Assembly (NCBI RefSeq): GCF_022213065.1
Contig: NZ_JAKLJA010000031.1
Coordinates: forward strand, 25,214-89,213
Reading direction: 5' to 3'
Length of the DNA: 64,000 bases
Source: Paraburkholderia tagetis
GTDB taxonomy: Bacteria; Pseudomonadota; Gammaproteobacteria; Burkholderiales; Burkholderiaceae
In this document: positions 1 to 8,963 of the stretch, piece after piece
Layout of the letters: each line of letters begins with the position of its first letter
Numbering within the stretch: the first letter of the stretch is position 1
The notes under the pieces: model-generated
What the model saw: only the letters and a program-made list of their open reading frames with translations
What the model was told of the DNA's origin: nothing
Database searches by the model: none
Position numbers and translations under genes: made by a program

Positions 1-1823
1 TCAGGGTCGTCGCGATGACGAACTTCGCGTTCGACGATGATCGCGTCGTCCAGCGCGATGCCGAGTGCGTGCGCGCCCACGCTGAGCGTCTTGTTGCGGA
101 AGGGAACCGTAGCCTCGCGCAACGCGCCCGCCGCCGCGATGAGAGTGCGCGAGGCGAACGAGCCCGTGTTCAAGGGAGACGCGGACGTGTCGCCGGTATG
201 CACGCGCACGATGTCGTAGTCCACGCCGAGTACTTCAGCGCACAGTTGCGCGAACGCGGTTTCGCTGCTCTGGCCGATCGACGACACGCCCGTGTACACG
301 TCTATGCCACCGGATCGGTTCGCGCGCAGCGTAACGCTTTCGTGTGCGCCGAACTGCGAGCCGCGATGCGCGAGAAAGCGCGCGCTCGCATAGCCCGTGC
401 GTTCGACGAACGAGGCAAAGCCGATCCCGACGATGCGGCCATCGTCGCGTGGCGTGCGCGGCTTGTCGCGATGCACGTCATAACCGACTGCCTCGGCGGC
501 CATATAGAGCGTTTTCAGATAGTCGCCGCTGTCGTAGACCGCGCCGCTCGGCGTCGTCCACGGCAAGTCTTCGGGACGCAGCATGTTGAGCGCGCGCAGT
601 TCGACCGGATCGCGCTTCAGCTTGCGCGCGAGCCGATCGACGAGCACTTCCAGCGCGAAGTTCACTTCGGGCTGGCCATAGCCGCGATACGCGCCGACCG
701 GCGTCTTGTTCGTCAGCGCGACGCGCCGTTCGACGAGCGCATCCGCGATCTTGTACGGGCCCGTGAACACGACGCTGGACAACTGCGCCGAGCCGAACGG
801 CGAGTTCCATCCGCCGATGTCGGTCGTGTAGTGGTTCGTCATCGCGATGAAGCGGCCGTTGGCATCGGCGGCGAGGCGATAGTCGTGAACCGATTCCCGT
901 CCGTGCGTGCTCGCGCGGAAATGCTCCATGCGGTCCTCGATCCACTTAACCGGCCGCTTGAGCGCCATGGCGTGCAAACAGGCGAGCACGTCTTCCGGAA
1001 AGGCGCCTAGCTTCATGCCGAAGCCGCCGCCTACATCCGAGGCCGTTACCCGAATGCAGCTCTCGTCGATGCGCAGCGACTCGGCAAGCTGCTTGCGCAC
1101 GAGGTGCGGCACTTGCGTCGACATGTGCACGGTCAGTTCTCGCGCGCCGGCCCGCCACACCGCGACGATGCCGCGCGGTTCCATGGGCAGCGCCGACACG
1201 CGGCCGCTGCGCATGCGCCCTTCGACGACAACGTGCGCTTCCTCCATGCGCGCTTGTGCGTCGCCCGCACGGTTCACGTTGGCCGTCATCAGGTTCGAAT
1301 TCATCACTCCGGGATGCAGCACGGGCGCTTCGGGCGCGAGCGCATCGAGCGCGTCGCTCACGTGCGGCAGCGGCTCGTAATCGATGTCGATGAGTTCCAG
1401 TGCGTCTTCGGCGATGGCGCGGCTCGTCGCAACGACGCTGACCACCGCCTGTCCCTCGTGGGTGGCGACGTCTTGCACGAGCGCGTAGTAAGGCAAGCTC
1501 GGCGCGCCCGGCACCGGGCGCAACACGGTCAGCGGATCGCTGAGCGCCTTCACTTCGGCGCCGGTGAGCACATGCTTCACGCCGTCGAGTTTCAGCGCCT
1601 GCGAGACATCGATCGAACGAATGCGCGCATGCGGGAACGGACAGCGGCCAACGGCCATTTCGAGTTGGTGTGCGTACTGCACGTCGTCGGCGAAGCGGCC
1701 GTCGCCGCGCAACAGGCGTTCGTCCTCCTTGCGCGGCATGCTTCTGCCGATCACGCGAAACGACGCCTGCCTGTGGTCTTCTTCGTCGCGCTGACGACGC
1801 AGCGCCTCGGTCATGTCGTTCAT
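1..1823 (-). CDS. Xanthine-oxidase-family molybdopterin-binding large subunit (partial)
   Basis: The minus-strand frame is open from the ATG at 1823 to the window edge, giving about 607 residues of a family that usually has 750-800; the C-terminus lies outside. The start reads like CoxL/XdhA large subunits (IGRSMPRKEDERLLRGDG), and the body carries the Mo-cofactor domain signature GAYRGYGQPE at nt 666-695. Genuine form I CO dehydrogenases have a cysteine-containing loop (AYRCSFR type) at this place, so this is a form II-like hydroxylase whose substrate cannot be read from sequence. Its ATG overlaps the stop of the 2Fe-2S subunit as ATGA, so the two are probably translationally coupled. It is the catalytic subunit of a three-part (L, M, S) cytoplasmic enzyme. 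Confidence 0.88.
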   Translation of the reverse strand, partial: MNDMTEALRRQRDEEDHRQASFRVIGRSMPRKEDERLLRGDGRFADDVQYAHQLEMAVGRCPFPHARIRSIDVSQALKLDGVKHVLTGAEVKALSDPLTVLRPVPGAPSLPYYALVQDVATHEGQAVVSVVATSRAIAEDALELIDIDYEPLPHVSDALDALAPEAPVLHPGVMNSNLMTANVNRAGDAQARMEEAHVVVEGRMRSGRVSALPMEPRGIVAVWRAGARELTVHMSTQVPHLVRKQLAESLRIDESCIRVTASDVGGGFGMKLGAFPEDVLACLHAMALKRPVKWIEDRMEHFRASTHGRESVHDYRLAADANGRFIAMTNHYTTDIGGWNSPFGSAQLSSVVFTGPYKIADALVERRVALTNKTPVGAYRGYGQPEVNFALEVLVDRLARKLKRDPVELRALNMLRPEDLPWTTPSGAVYDSGDYLKTLYMAAEAVGYDVHRDKPRTPRDDGRIVGIGFASFVERTGYASARFLAHRGSQFGAHESVTLRANRSGGIDVYTGVSSIGQSSETAFAQLCAEVLGVDYDIVRVHTGDTSASPLNTGSFASRTLIAAAGALREATVPFRNKTLSVGAHALGIALDDAIIVEREVRHRDDP

Positions 1824-2335
1824 CGCGCCGCCCCGCTTGTCGCCGGCTCGTGCCTCCCTACCACGCACGAATGCAGATAGTCGTCGATGGCGCGCACGAT
1901 GCCTTCATAACCCGTGCAGCGACACAGCACGCCGCTGATCTCCGCGCGTATCTGTTCGCGCGACAACACCGCGCCGCGCGCGGCAAGCGTCGTCGCGAGC
2001 ATCAGAAAGCCGGGGGTGCAAAACCCGCATTGCAACGCGTGATGACGCTTGAACGCCTGTTGCAGTTCGCTCAATTCGTCGCCGGCAGCGAGCGATTCGA
2101 CTGTCCTGACGTCCGAGCCGTCCAATTGCGCGGCGAGCATCAGGCACGACTTGACGGCCACGCCGTCCACCTGGATCGTGCACATACCGCACTTGCCCTG
2201 CTCGCAGCCGACATGCGTCCCGGTCCGCCCGAGCCGCTGGCGCAAGAAGTCCGCGGCATGCATGCGGCAGGGCGCGTGAGCGCGAACGTCTTCACCGTTC
2301 ACGCATGCGTTGATTTCGATTTCGTTGTACTCCAC
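1820..2335 (-). CDS. 2Fe-2S small subunit of molybdenum hydroxylase
   Basis: A 171-residue protein of the CoxS/XdhC-type family, of normal family length. Cys44, Cys49, Cys52 and Cys64 (CEQGKCGMC) form the plant-ferredoxin-type cluster. Cys103, Cys106, Cys138 and Cys140 (QCGFC and CRC) form the second, helical cluster. It passes electrons between the Mo and FAD subunits. The start is taken as GTG at 2335 because it follows AAGGAG at a good distance; the longer open frame upstream of it lies in the neighbouring gene. It is the fifth gene of the minus-strand operon and overlaps the large subunit by four bases. Confidence 0.92.
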   Translation of the reverse strand: MEYNEIEINACVNGEDVRAHAPCRMHAADFLRQRLGRTGTHVGCEQGKCGMCTIQVDGVAVKSCLMLAAQLDGSDVRTVESLAAGDELSELQQAFKRHHALQCGFCTPGFLMLATTLAARGAVLSREQIRAEISGVLCRCTGYEGIVRAIDDYLHSCVVGRHEPATSGAAR

Positions 2336-2346
2336 TCGCGTTCTCC

Positions 2347-2994
2347 TTAGGCCACATGCCACAGCACGATCAGGCTCACGACCAGCGCGGCCGCGCTCAA
2401 CATGGCCGAAATGCGCGGCCACGGGTCCATGCGCAAGGCCGACGGCATCGCGCCGGCGGAGACTGTCGCGACCGGCGCTGCCTCGCGCACTGGCTCGCGG
2501 CACGGCTTGCCGGGCGACGCATCGGCGGCTCGCGCGGGCGCTGTCGCGTCGCCGGACAACACGCGCTCCAGATTCTTCGAAAACTCGGTCGTGACCTTTT
2601 CCGCCTGTTTGGCGATGACCTTCTGCCCGACGCTGCCGAGCGCGCCGCCGAGCGCCACGTCTCCCACCACGGTCACGCGCGTTTGCGCGCCCTCGGCCGC
2701 GAGGGAAACCTGATTCGTGCTGCGAAAATTGCCGATCGCGCCGCGCACCGCCTTGCCCGTCGATGCGAAAGCGATGCGCTCGCGCGCCACGCGCTCGGTG
2801 ATCTGCACCTTCGCTTCGAAGGTCGCCGCCATGGGTCCGAGACGCTGCGTGAGCGTCACGGTGACGTTGTCGGCATCCGCGATCTCCACTTTCTGCATTC
2901 CCGGCATGCACTGCGCGACCTGCTCGAACTGCTCGAAAAAATTCCAGACCGTCGCGACGTCCTGCGCGACGACGAACGCTTGCTCGTATTTCAC
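2347..2994 (-). CDS. CoxG-like SRPBCC-fold protein with C-terminal membrane anchor
   Basis: A 215-residue protein. The first 150 residues match the CoxG/SRPBCC family (MKYEQAFVVAQDVATVWNFF, then a CMPGMQ motif). The C-terminus ends in one hydrophobic helix (about residues 193-215) that could anchor it in the membrane. In known CO dehydrogenase clusters CoxG is thought to help recruit or mature the enzyme at the membrane; here the same role is inferred for the Mo hydroxylase. It lies between the 2Fe-2S and FAD subunit genes, overlapping the latter by four bases. Confidence 0.85.
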   Translation of the reverse strand: MKYEQAFVVAQDVATVWNFFEQFEQVAQCMPGMQKVEIADADNVTVTLTQRLGPMAATFEAKVQITERVARERIAFASTGKAVRGAIGNFRSTNQVSLAAEGAQTRVTVVGDVALGGALGSVGQKVIAKQAEKVTTEFSKNLERVLSGDATAPARAADASPGKPCREPVREAAPVATVSAGAMPSALRMDPWPRISAMLSAAALVVSLIVLWHVA

Positions 2995-3905
2995 GTATGC
3001 CTTCCTCCAGTAGTGCCGGGTCCGTTGCCGCTCGCGTGCTCGCTCCCTTGCGCATGAGCGCGCAGCTGTTGCAGCGCGCGCCGCACATACACCGGCACCA
3101 GATGGGCGCGGTACTCGGCGCTCGCGCGGATGTCGCTCGCGGGATCGGTGGCGCTGAGCGCGGCTTGCGATGCCTCCGCGATGTCGTCGTCCGTGAGGCG
3201 CGTTCCTTCGACGAGCGCGGCCGCTTCAAGCGCCAGCACCGGCGTGTCCGCGACGCCGCCAAGGCCGATGCGCACGCCACGCCAGCGGCCATCCGGCGCG
3301 CGCTCGCCGACGGCGGCGACCGACAGCACGCAGAAATCGCCATGGCGACGCGAGAATTCGGTGAACGCGAAGTGCGGCGGGTGCTTCGGAAACACGATCT
3401 CCGTCAGCATCTCGTCGTATTCGAGCGCAGTGGCATACGAACCTTCGTAAAACGAATCGATGGCAATCTCACGCGCGCCGCCGGAGCCATGCGCGACCGC
3501 TCTCGCGCCCAGCACGAGGCAGCCGAGCGGCATCTCGCCCGTTGGGTCCGCCTGCACCAGACTGCCGCCTAGCGTGCCGCGATTGCGCACCTGACGATCG
3601 CCGACGAAGCGGATCATATGCGCGAGAAGCGGCAGGCGCTCTGCCGCCACGGGCGAAGTCTCCAGCGTTGCGTGGCGCACCATCGCACCCGCGACCGTCT
3701 CGTCGCCGCGCGAATGAAGTGCGTCGAGGCCCGGCACGCGGTTCACGTCGATCAGCGCCGACAGGCGCCAGAGCCGCATGTTGAGCATCGGCATCAGGCT
3801 CTGGCCGCCCGCGATGATGCGCGCGTCGCCGCCGTAATCGGCAAGATGCGCGACGGCTTCCTCGACCGTCTCCGCCCGCAGATAAACGAAGTCGGCAGCT
3901 TTCAA
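2991..3905 (-). CDS. FAD-binding medium subunit of molybdenum hydroxylase
   Basis: A 304-residue CoxM-type flavoprotein subunit. FAD-contact motifs AGGQS (32-36) and TLGGS (111-115) are intact. The C-terminal CO-dehydrogenase flavoprotein domain follows to the end. The start is a TTG at 3905: it gives the canonical N-terminus MKAADFVYLRAETVEEAV, is preceded by GGAGG, and overlaps the stop of the upstream gene. A longer frame exists upstream but only antisense to or within the neighbouring coding sequence. It accepts electrons from the Fe-S subunit. Confidence 0.9.
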   Translation of the reverse strand: MKAADFVYLRAETVEEAVAHLADYGGDARIIAGGQSLMPMLNMRLWRLSALIDVNRVPGLDALHSRGDETVAGAMVRHATLETSPVAAERLPLLAHMIRFVGDRQVRNRGTLGGSLVQADPTGEMPLGCLVLGARAVAHGSGGAREIAIDSFYEGSYATALEYDEMLTEIVFPKHPPHFAFTEFSRRHGDFCVLSVAAVGERAPDGRWRGVRIGLGGVADTPVLALEAAALVEGTRLTDDDIAEASQAALSATDPASDIRASAEYRAHLVPVYVRRALQQLRAHAQGSEHASGNGPGTTGGRHT

Positions 3906-5005
3906 GATTTGCCTTCCTCCGCGACCGCCGCCTGCCTGGTCACGCGCGTGCCCGAGAGCCGCGCGAGCACATGTCCCACCGGCGAGCGCGCTTTCGCGAC
4001 AAGGCTGGATGCCGCCTTGCGGCTCCACACCGTCTCCGGGCGCACCTGCAGCACGCGCACGTCGCCTTGCTCTGAAATCGCCCATTCGATGTCTTGCGGC
4101 GCGCCACGCGTGCGCTCGATGTGCTTCGCGAGAGTCGCCAGCTCGCGCACGTGCGAGGCTTCCAGGCAAACCGCGTTCGTGCGTTCGGGGGCGATCGGCA
4201 TGATATCCACGGTCCCGCGTTCGGGGACGAAGCGATACTCCTCGGTCTGCGGCGTCCACTTGCGATCGACGATTTCGAGCGTGACCTTGTCCACCACGAA
4301 TTGCGCCGGCGTGATGTCGCCCTTCACGACGCCTTCGCCCAGACCCCAGCACCCTTCCATCACGATCTTGGAGCGGTCGCCGTTCAGCGGATTGAGCGTG
4401 AACATCACGCCGGCCGCGCGCGCCTCGACCATCTGCTGAATGCCGACGCACATGCCGTAATCACCCTTTGCGATGACCGTCTCGCCGTCCACACGATACG
4501 ACAGCACCGCTTCGCCGAACATGCCCGACCAGCACGCGCGGATGTGTTCGAGCACGGAATCCGCGCCGCAGATCCACAGGAACGTGTCGTACTGGCCCGC
4601 GAAGCTCGCGCCCGCCAGGTCTTCGGATTCGCCGCTGGAACGCACGGCGACGGGCAGCGCACTCACGCCCGTCTTCGCTTCGAGTTGCGCGTAGCTTCCG
4701 CGGATCTGCGCTTCCAGGTCCGCGGGCATCGGCGCGTTCGCGATGCGTTCCAGTAGATGCGCGGTCGCGTTTCTGATCTCAGGAAGCGTGAGCGCCGAGC
4801 ACATCTGGCAGACGCGGCGCGCTTCTTCGGCGAGACCGTTGGCCGTCATGAAATAGCGATAGGCGCTCGTCGTGACGCCGAAGCCGGGCGGCACCGCAAA
4901 GCCTGCGGTGGTCATCTGCGCGAGATTGGCGAACTTGCCGCCGAGTAGCGGGCTGCCGGAAGCGGCGGGGTCGTCCAGCCACAGAATGAACGGTGCGTTA
5001 TTCAT
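3902..5005 (-). CDS. PEP-synthase/PPDK ATP-binding-domain protein, phenylphosphate-synthase beta-like
   Basis: About 367 residues covering only the N-terminal ATP-grasp half of PEP synthase (PPDK_N family). It includes the glycine-rich start LGGKFANLAQM, the nucleotide-binding stretch VAVRSSGESEDLAGASFAGQ, and the terminal DIEWAI...LQVRPETVW. No swivelling His domain or PEP-binding barrel follows; the His domain is encoded by the adjacent upstream gene. This two-gene split and the sizes (about 40 and 70 kDa) match the two catalytic subunits of phenylphosphate synthase of anaerobic phenol degraders. A rifampin-phosphotransferase-type dikinase is the other known relative. The ATG at 5005 was chosen over one at 5023 because AAGGG lies just upstream. 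Substrate unknown. Confidence 0.85.
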   Translation of the reverse strand: MNNAPFILWLDDPAASGSPLLGGKFANLAQMTTAGFAVPPGFGVTTSAYRYFMTANGLAEEARRVCQMCSALTLPEIRNATAHLLERIANAPMPADLEAQIRGSYAQLEAKTGVSALPVAVRSSGESEDLAGASFAGQYDTFLWICGADSVLEHIRACWSGMFGEAVLSYRVDGETVIAKGDYGMCVGIQQMVEARAAGVMFTLNPLNGDRSKIVMEGCWGLGEGVVKGDITPAQFVVDKVTLEIVDRKWTPQTEEYRFVPERGTVDIMPIAPERTNAVCLEASHVRELATLAKHIERTRGAPQDIEWAISEQGDVRVLQVRPETVWSRKAASSLVAKARSPVGHVLARLSGTRVTRQAAVAEEGKS

Positions 5006-6863
5006 GTTCGCTGCCCTTTTCAATGATTCGCACGACGCCGTTGAAGCCGTCGACCTCGATCAGGTCGCCCGTGCGGATGGAAACTGTCGCGAAGCCGGTG
5101 CCGACCACCGCCGGCAGGCCGTATTCGCGGGAGATGATCGCGGTGTGCGCCATCATGCCGCCCACATCCGAGACCGCTGCCGCCACGCGCTGAAACACGG
5201 GCGCCCAGCTCGGCGCGGTGATGCGGCAGACGAGGATTTCGCCTTCCTGTACGTCATAGAGTTGCGACGACTCCATGAGGACGCGTGCGCGTCCCGTCAC
5301 CTTCCCCGCCGACGCGGCGACGCCGCGCAGCTCGCTGCCGACGGTCTCCGGATCGACGCCCAGCCATTCCTCGATCGTTTCCTGCGTGATGCCCCAGAGC
5401 ATGATCGTGAGCGGCTCCGTGATCGCTTCGGGCGGCACGCCGAGCGCGGGCGGCGGGGACCACTTGCAGAGGGCGTTGCGAATACGCTTGCGCTTCTCCA
5501 CGATCGGACGCCAGTAGACTTCGCCGCGCGCCGGCGTCGAAACGGCCCATCCGATCAGCAGGTCGTACAGCGCGTCGTAGATCTCGTGACGGTGCAGATA
5601 GAAGATGTCTTCACGGTCGTCGAAGAAGTTGTGCGCGACGAACACATCGCCCAGCTCGCGCACCTTCGACCAGAACAGCGAGTGATGCCAGTGCTCGACG
5701 TAGAAGTTGTGGTCCTCCACATACGGATAGACCTTGCGCGCCAGTTCGACGAGGCCGTCGAACGCTTCGCGGTCGTCTTCGGTGGGCAGCAGTTCGCGGT
5801 ACTCGGCGGTCACGCGCTTGCGCGTTTCAAGAATTTCGTCGAGCGGTCGCCGAATGTCTTCTCCGCGATGCAGCGCCTCGATGTACCCGCACAGCGCGAC
5901 GAACGGCAGCCGCGGATCGCTGATCCACACCGGGTCCGAGTGCGTATAGCCGATGCCAGTCGAGAACCAGAACCACGGTTCTTTCGCCTGCTCGTAGGCG
6001 TCCAGCCAGCGCCGGCCATTCTGCGTCTGCCCGAGCGCGGCGAAGGCCTTTTCGTGGTCGCCGCTTTCGAGGATCACGTTGCCCAGGTCCAGTTCCGTCG
6101 CGAGTTCCGCGAGGCGGCGCAGTTCGTCGTCTGGACGGAACAGGAGGATGTCGATGCCCGAGACCATGTCGGTGATGGTTCGGTCCGTGATGCCGGGAAA
6201 AGCATCCTGACAGAACTCGCGGAACGTCAGATAAGCGCCGTAGCCGAGATTGAGCATCTCGAAGTGGTACGAGCCCATCTCGAACAGGTTCTCGACGAGC
6301 CTGTTATACGAAGAAAGCAGCTCGTGCGACGAGTACATCCCGTGATGCGAGAAGACCTTCTGTTCGGGTTCGAGCGCCGGCAGCGGCTTGAATTCAATCG
6401 CCTTCAGACGTTCGATGCAATTTTTCGCCTTGTCGATCCATTCGGCGTAGATCGCGTCCCAGTTCTCGTAGTAGTGCCCTGCGCGCACGCTGAACTGCTC
6501 GGAGCGCGCCGCGATTTCCGCCGGATCGTCGATCGAGTTCGGGCTTACGTACAGATAGCCGTTGATGATGCGCTGATCGATGCCCAGCGCGAGCGGTATC
6601 GGCCATACGCGCGTCGTCATCTGACTTGCGGCGACCCACCAGTTTTCCGTCATGATCGTGTCGAACGGATAAAGCGGCTCGGGGTTGTGCATGCCATCGA
6701 AGTACCAGAGCTTGGCCTCTTCCATCTCGCGGCGCTCAGGGCTGATGTGCGCGTAGTACGGATAGAGTTCCTGCCAGCCCTCCGCTCCCTCCGGAGTCGG
6801 TACGGCGAACGGGCTCTGGAACTGACGTTTCGGCGGGGACGATGCTGGCGGTTCCTTTTCCAT
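4998..6863 (-). CDS. PEP-utilising His-domain protein, phenylphosphate-synthase alpha-like
   Basis: A 621-residue protein whose last 90 residues form the PEP-utilising swivelling domain. The phospho-accepting histidine is at residue 573 in GGMMAHTAIISREYG. The N-terminal 500 residues contain many aromatic residues and no recognisable barrel domain; in phenylphosphate synthase and rifampin phosphotransferase the corresponding region binds the acceptor. With the next gene it would reconstitute a dikinase-type phosphotransferase: ATP phosphorylates the histidine and the phosphoryl group passes to an unknown acceptor. First gene of the operon; the next gene overlaps it by eight bases. The usual third small regulatory subunit of phenylphosphate synthase was not seen here. 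Confidence 0.82.
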   Translation of the reverse strand: MEKEPPASSPPKRQFQSPFAVPTPEGAEGWQELYPYYAHISPERREMEEAKLWYFDGMHNPEPLYPFDTIMTENWWVAASQMTTRVWPIPLALGIDQRIINGYLYVSPNSIDDPAEIAARSEQFSVRAGHYYENWDAIYAEWIDKAKNCIERLKAIEFKPLPALEPEQKVFSHHGMYSSHELLSSYNRLVENLFEMGSYHFEMLNLGYGAYLTFREFCQDAFPGITDRTITDMVSGIDILLFRPDDELRRLAELATELDLGNVILESGDHEKAFAALGQTQNGRRWLDAYEQAKEPWFWFSTGIGYTHSDPVWISDPRLPFVALCGYIEALHRGEDIRRPLDEILETRKRVTAEYRELLPTEDDREAFDGLVELARKVYPYVEDHNFYVEHWHHSLFWSKVRELGDVFVAHNFFDDREDIFYLHRHEIYDALYDLLIGWAVSTPARGEVYWRPIVEKRKRIRNALCKWSPPPALGVPPEAITEPLTIMLWGITQETIEEWLGVDPETVGSELRGVAASAGKVTGRARVLMESSQLYDVQEGEILVCRITAPSWAPVFQRVAAAVSDVGGMMAHTAIISREYGLPAVVGTGFATVSIRTGDLIEVDGFNGVVRIIEKGSEHE

Positions 6864-7240
6864 CGTGCGGCTTCCTCTTCGTGATTCCGTGCGTTAGGGA
6901 CGGTCGTTGCGACCGGGGCGCTGCTTGACCTTGCGCTCGCCGCGTTTCCGACGCCTTTTAGGCGATGGCTTAATTGGCTGAGCGACGAACAAATGGTATA
7001 CGATCAAAAAAGCCGCAACACACGGGCTTACCCGAATCTCTCACTGCGCGAAACCGATATACGATCTGCCCGCGACGCCTTCATCCTCTGCTAACCTCTT
7101 GTAGGATGTCGCCATTTCCGCCAGAACGGGTCGGTGGTTACTGCCAGGGATGCGTCGCGTCGCACGGGCGTCGCCCGTTCTCGTTTAAAAATGGTATGCC
7201 ATTTTTTATTTTCGACGCATGATTTGTTTGCCCGGACGTC
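6864..7240. promoter_or_regulatory. Divergent control region with repeated GTATAC-type sites
   Basis: This 377-base gap separates the minus-strand dikinase/hydroxylase operon from the plus-strand Amt-like gene. Three related sites are visible: AATGGTATACGATC at 6992-7005, CGATATACGATC at 7055-7066, and AATGGTATGCCATT at 7190-7203. The last has perfect 5-bp arms. Such TGGTATACCA-like palindromes are typical of FCD-type GntR operators, and a GntR/FCD gene follows the Amt-like gene. Control by that regulator is inferred. A 15-bp palindrome ACGGGCG-T-CGCCCGT at 7164-7178 is also present. No gene is seen in this stretch. Confidence 0.5.
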
Positions 7241-8761
7241 ATGCAGACGGGTTCGCAGTCCGAGCCAAACGCCGGCGCGCTCGCGCTGGATGTCCCCCAA
7301 CGCAGTCCCCAAAAGGAGCAGGAAGCCGTGTTGAAACTCTTCCACGAGCAGGTGTCGACCAACGACATACTGCTGACCTTCGTATATCTGGTGGGCGCCG
7401 TCAGCGTGCTCCTGGTCGTGCTCGGTGTCGGTTTCATCGACTCCGGGCTCGCACGCGCGCGCAACGTGCTCGACACCTGGGCGCAAAAGATGACCGCCGT
7501 GATGATCGGCGGCGCGAGCACACTACTCTTCGGCTACGCCATATGGGATGTGCAGTTCGAACAGGCTTTCGGCGCGCCAGACCCGCTCGCTGCCGCGTTG
7601 CGTGGCTGGTGGGCCGGCGGCGCGGCGATGAGCAGCGCGTCGGTGTATATCGACCCCAAGCTGATTCCCGAAGTCGACGTGCTGCAGGTGTTCGTGGTCT
7701 TCTTCGTCACGTTCACCATGGCGACGATGGCCCTGATCCATAGCGCTGCCATCGAGCGCATCAAGAACCGCGCGCTGTACGTGATGAGCTTCTTCGTCGG
7801 CGTGGTGCTCTCACCGCTCGTGGGTTATCTCTGCTGGGGGCCGCTCTCGCCGCTTACGCGCCGTGGCGTGCATGACTTCGAGGGCTGCTTTCCGCTCTAT
7901 ATCTTCGCGGGCACCTGGGCGCTCGTCCTGGCATGGCGACTCGGGCCACGTCGCGGCGCATTCGCGAAAGACCCGCAAAGCGTCGCGCCGACGCCAGGCA
8001 ATCTCGGCCTCGTCGCCGCCGGCGTGCTCATGATCCTGTTCGCACTGCCCTTCGTCGCGGTCGGCTCGACCTTCATCATCCCGGGCGAAGGCGTCTTCGG
8101 CATCTCGTTCACGCGCACCGGGCTCGGGCTGATCCTCATCAACCTGTTCGCGGCGATGCTCGCGGGAGGCGTCGCCGGCGCGTCGATCGGCTATCGTCTG
8201 CGCGATCCGCGCTGGGTGTTCCTCGGTCCTGTCGCGGGCACGGTGATGGGAAGCACGCTGTTCGATATCGGCACGCCACTCGAAAGCCTTCTCTTCGGCG
8301 CCATCGGGCCGTTCGTAGCGCTCGCGACAGCGAAACTTCTGCGGCGGCTCCACATCGACGAGCCGAAAGTCGTGCCGCTCGCGCTCGGACCCGGCATCGC
8401 AGGCGCGCTTCTGGTCGGCTTCACACATTGGGGCACGGCGACGGGCGGTTTTCCGGGGCTATCGGGCGAGTTTGCGCCCGGTCACGCGCAGATCACGCCA
8501 TGGTGGCAGCTTGCCGGCGTCTTGGCGACGGTGCTGGTCTCGGGCGTACCAGCCTGGCTGCTGTGCCTCGTACTCGAAAAGCTGGGCGCGCTGCGTGTCT
8601 CGAGCGATGCGGAACTGATCGGTCTGGACATGACACAATGGGAAACGCACTGCCAAGGCGACGATCTTCAGCCGCCGGCATTCCGCGCACCCTCGAGCGC
8701 GACCGCGCTGACGCGTCAATCCGACGACCTGAGACCCGATCATCAGGCGCCGGCAATCTGA
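7241..8761 (+). CDS. Ammonium-transporter (Amt) family protein lacking both pore histidines
   Basis: A 506-residue polytopic membrane protein with about 11 hydrophobic segments. Family landmarks are readable: AAIERIKNRALYVMSFF (compare the AERMKF region of Amt), the GVHDFEG motif, and LAWRLGPRRG. At the position of the first pore histidine the sequence has Tyr (CFPLYIFAG, where Amt has VVHINAG). At the second it appears to have Ala (VPLALGPGIAG, where Amt has FGVHGVCG). Ammonium conduction as in AmtB is therefore doubtful; it may carry or sense another small molecule. It is divergent from the catabolic operon and followed by the GntR gene. The ATG at 7241 is the first of the frame; a start up to 20 codons later is possible. 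Confidence 0.75.
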   Translation: MQTGSQSEPNAGALALDVPQRSPQKEQEAVLKLFHEQVSTNDILLTFVYLVGAVSVLLVVLGVGFIDSGLARARNVLDTWAQKMTAVMIGGASTLLFGYAIWDVQFEQAFGAPDPLAAALRGWWAGGAAMSSASVYIDPKLIPEVDVLQVFVVFFVTFTMATMALIHSAAIERIKNRALYVMSFFVGVVLSPLVGYLCWGPLSPLTRRGVHDFEGCFPLYIFAGTWALVLAWRLGPRRGAFAKDPQSVAPTPGNLGLVAAGVLMILFALPFVAVGSTFIIPGEGVFGISFTRTGLGLILINLFAAMLAGGVAGASIGYRLRDPRWVFLGPVAGTVMGSTLFDIGTPLESLLFGAIGPFVALATAKLLRRLHIDEPKVVPLALGPGIAGALLVGFTHWGTATGGFPGLSGEFAPGHAQITPWWQLAGVLATVLVSGVPAWLLCLVLEKLGALRVSSDAELIGLDMTQWETHCQGDDLQPPAFRAPSSATALTRQSDDLRPDHQAPAI

Positions 8762-8963
8762 AACGACGCACGTCGGCTGGAGGTTCTGCCGGCCGACGAT
8801 TCGCTAGGCCGCTGCATCGACCGTGGTCGCCGCCATGCAGAGCGTTACCGGCTGCGATTAGAGTGCGACACGTCGCCCGCGACGCACAAGGGACAGCCCG
8901 ACTCGGCGCGCAAAATAGAAAGTGCTAAGCTTGCGAACCCATTTCAGAACACCGTGGCCGTCT

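Noticed and set aside
1..3905. Annotation of the hydroxylase as aerobic CO dehydrogenase
   Set aside because: The active-site loop is GAYRGYGQPE and not the Cys-containing CO dehydrogenase loop.
4872..6884. Long plus-strand open frame of about 670 codons
   Set aside because: It is antisense to the PEP-utilising protein, lacks family features, and results from high GC; the minus-strand gene has clear domains and catalytic residues.
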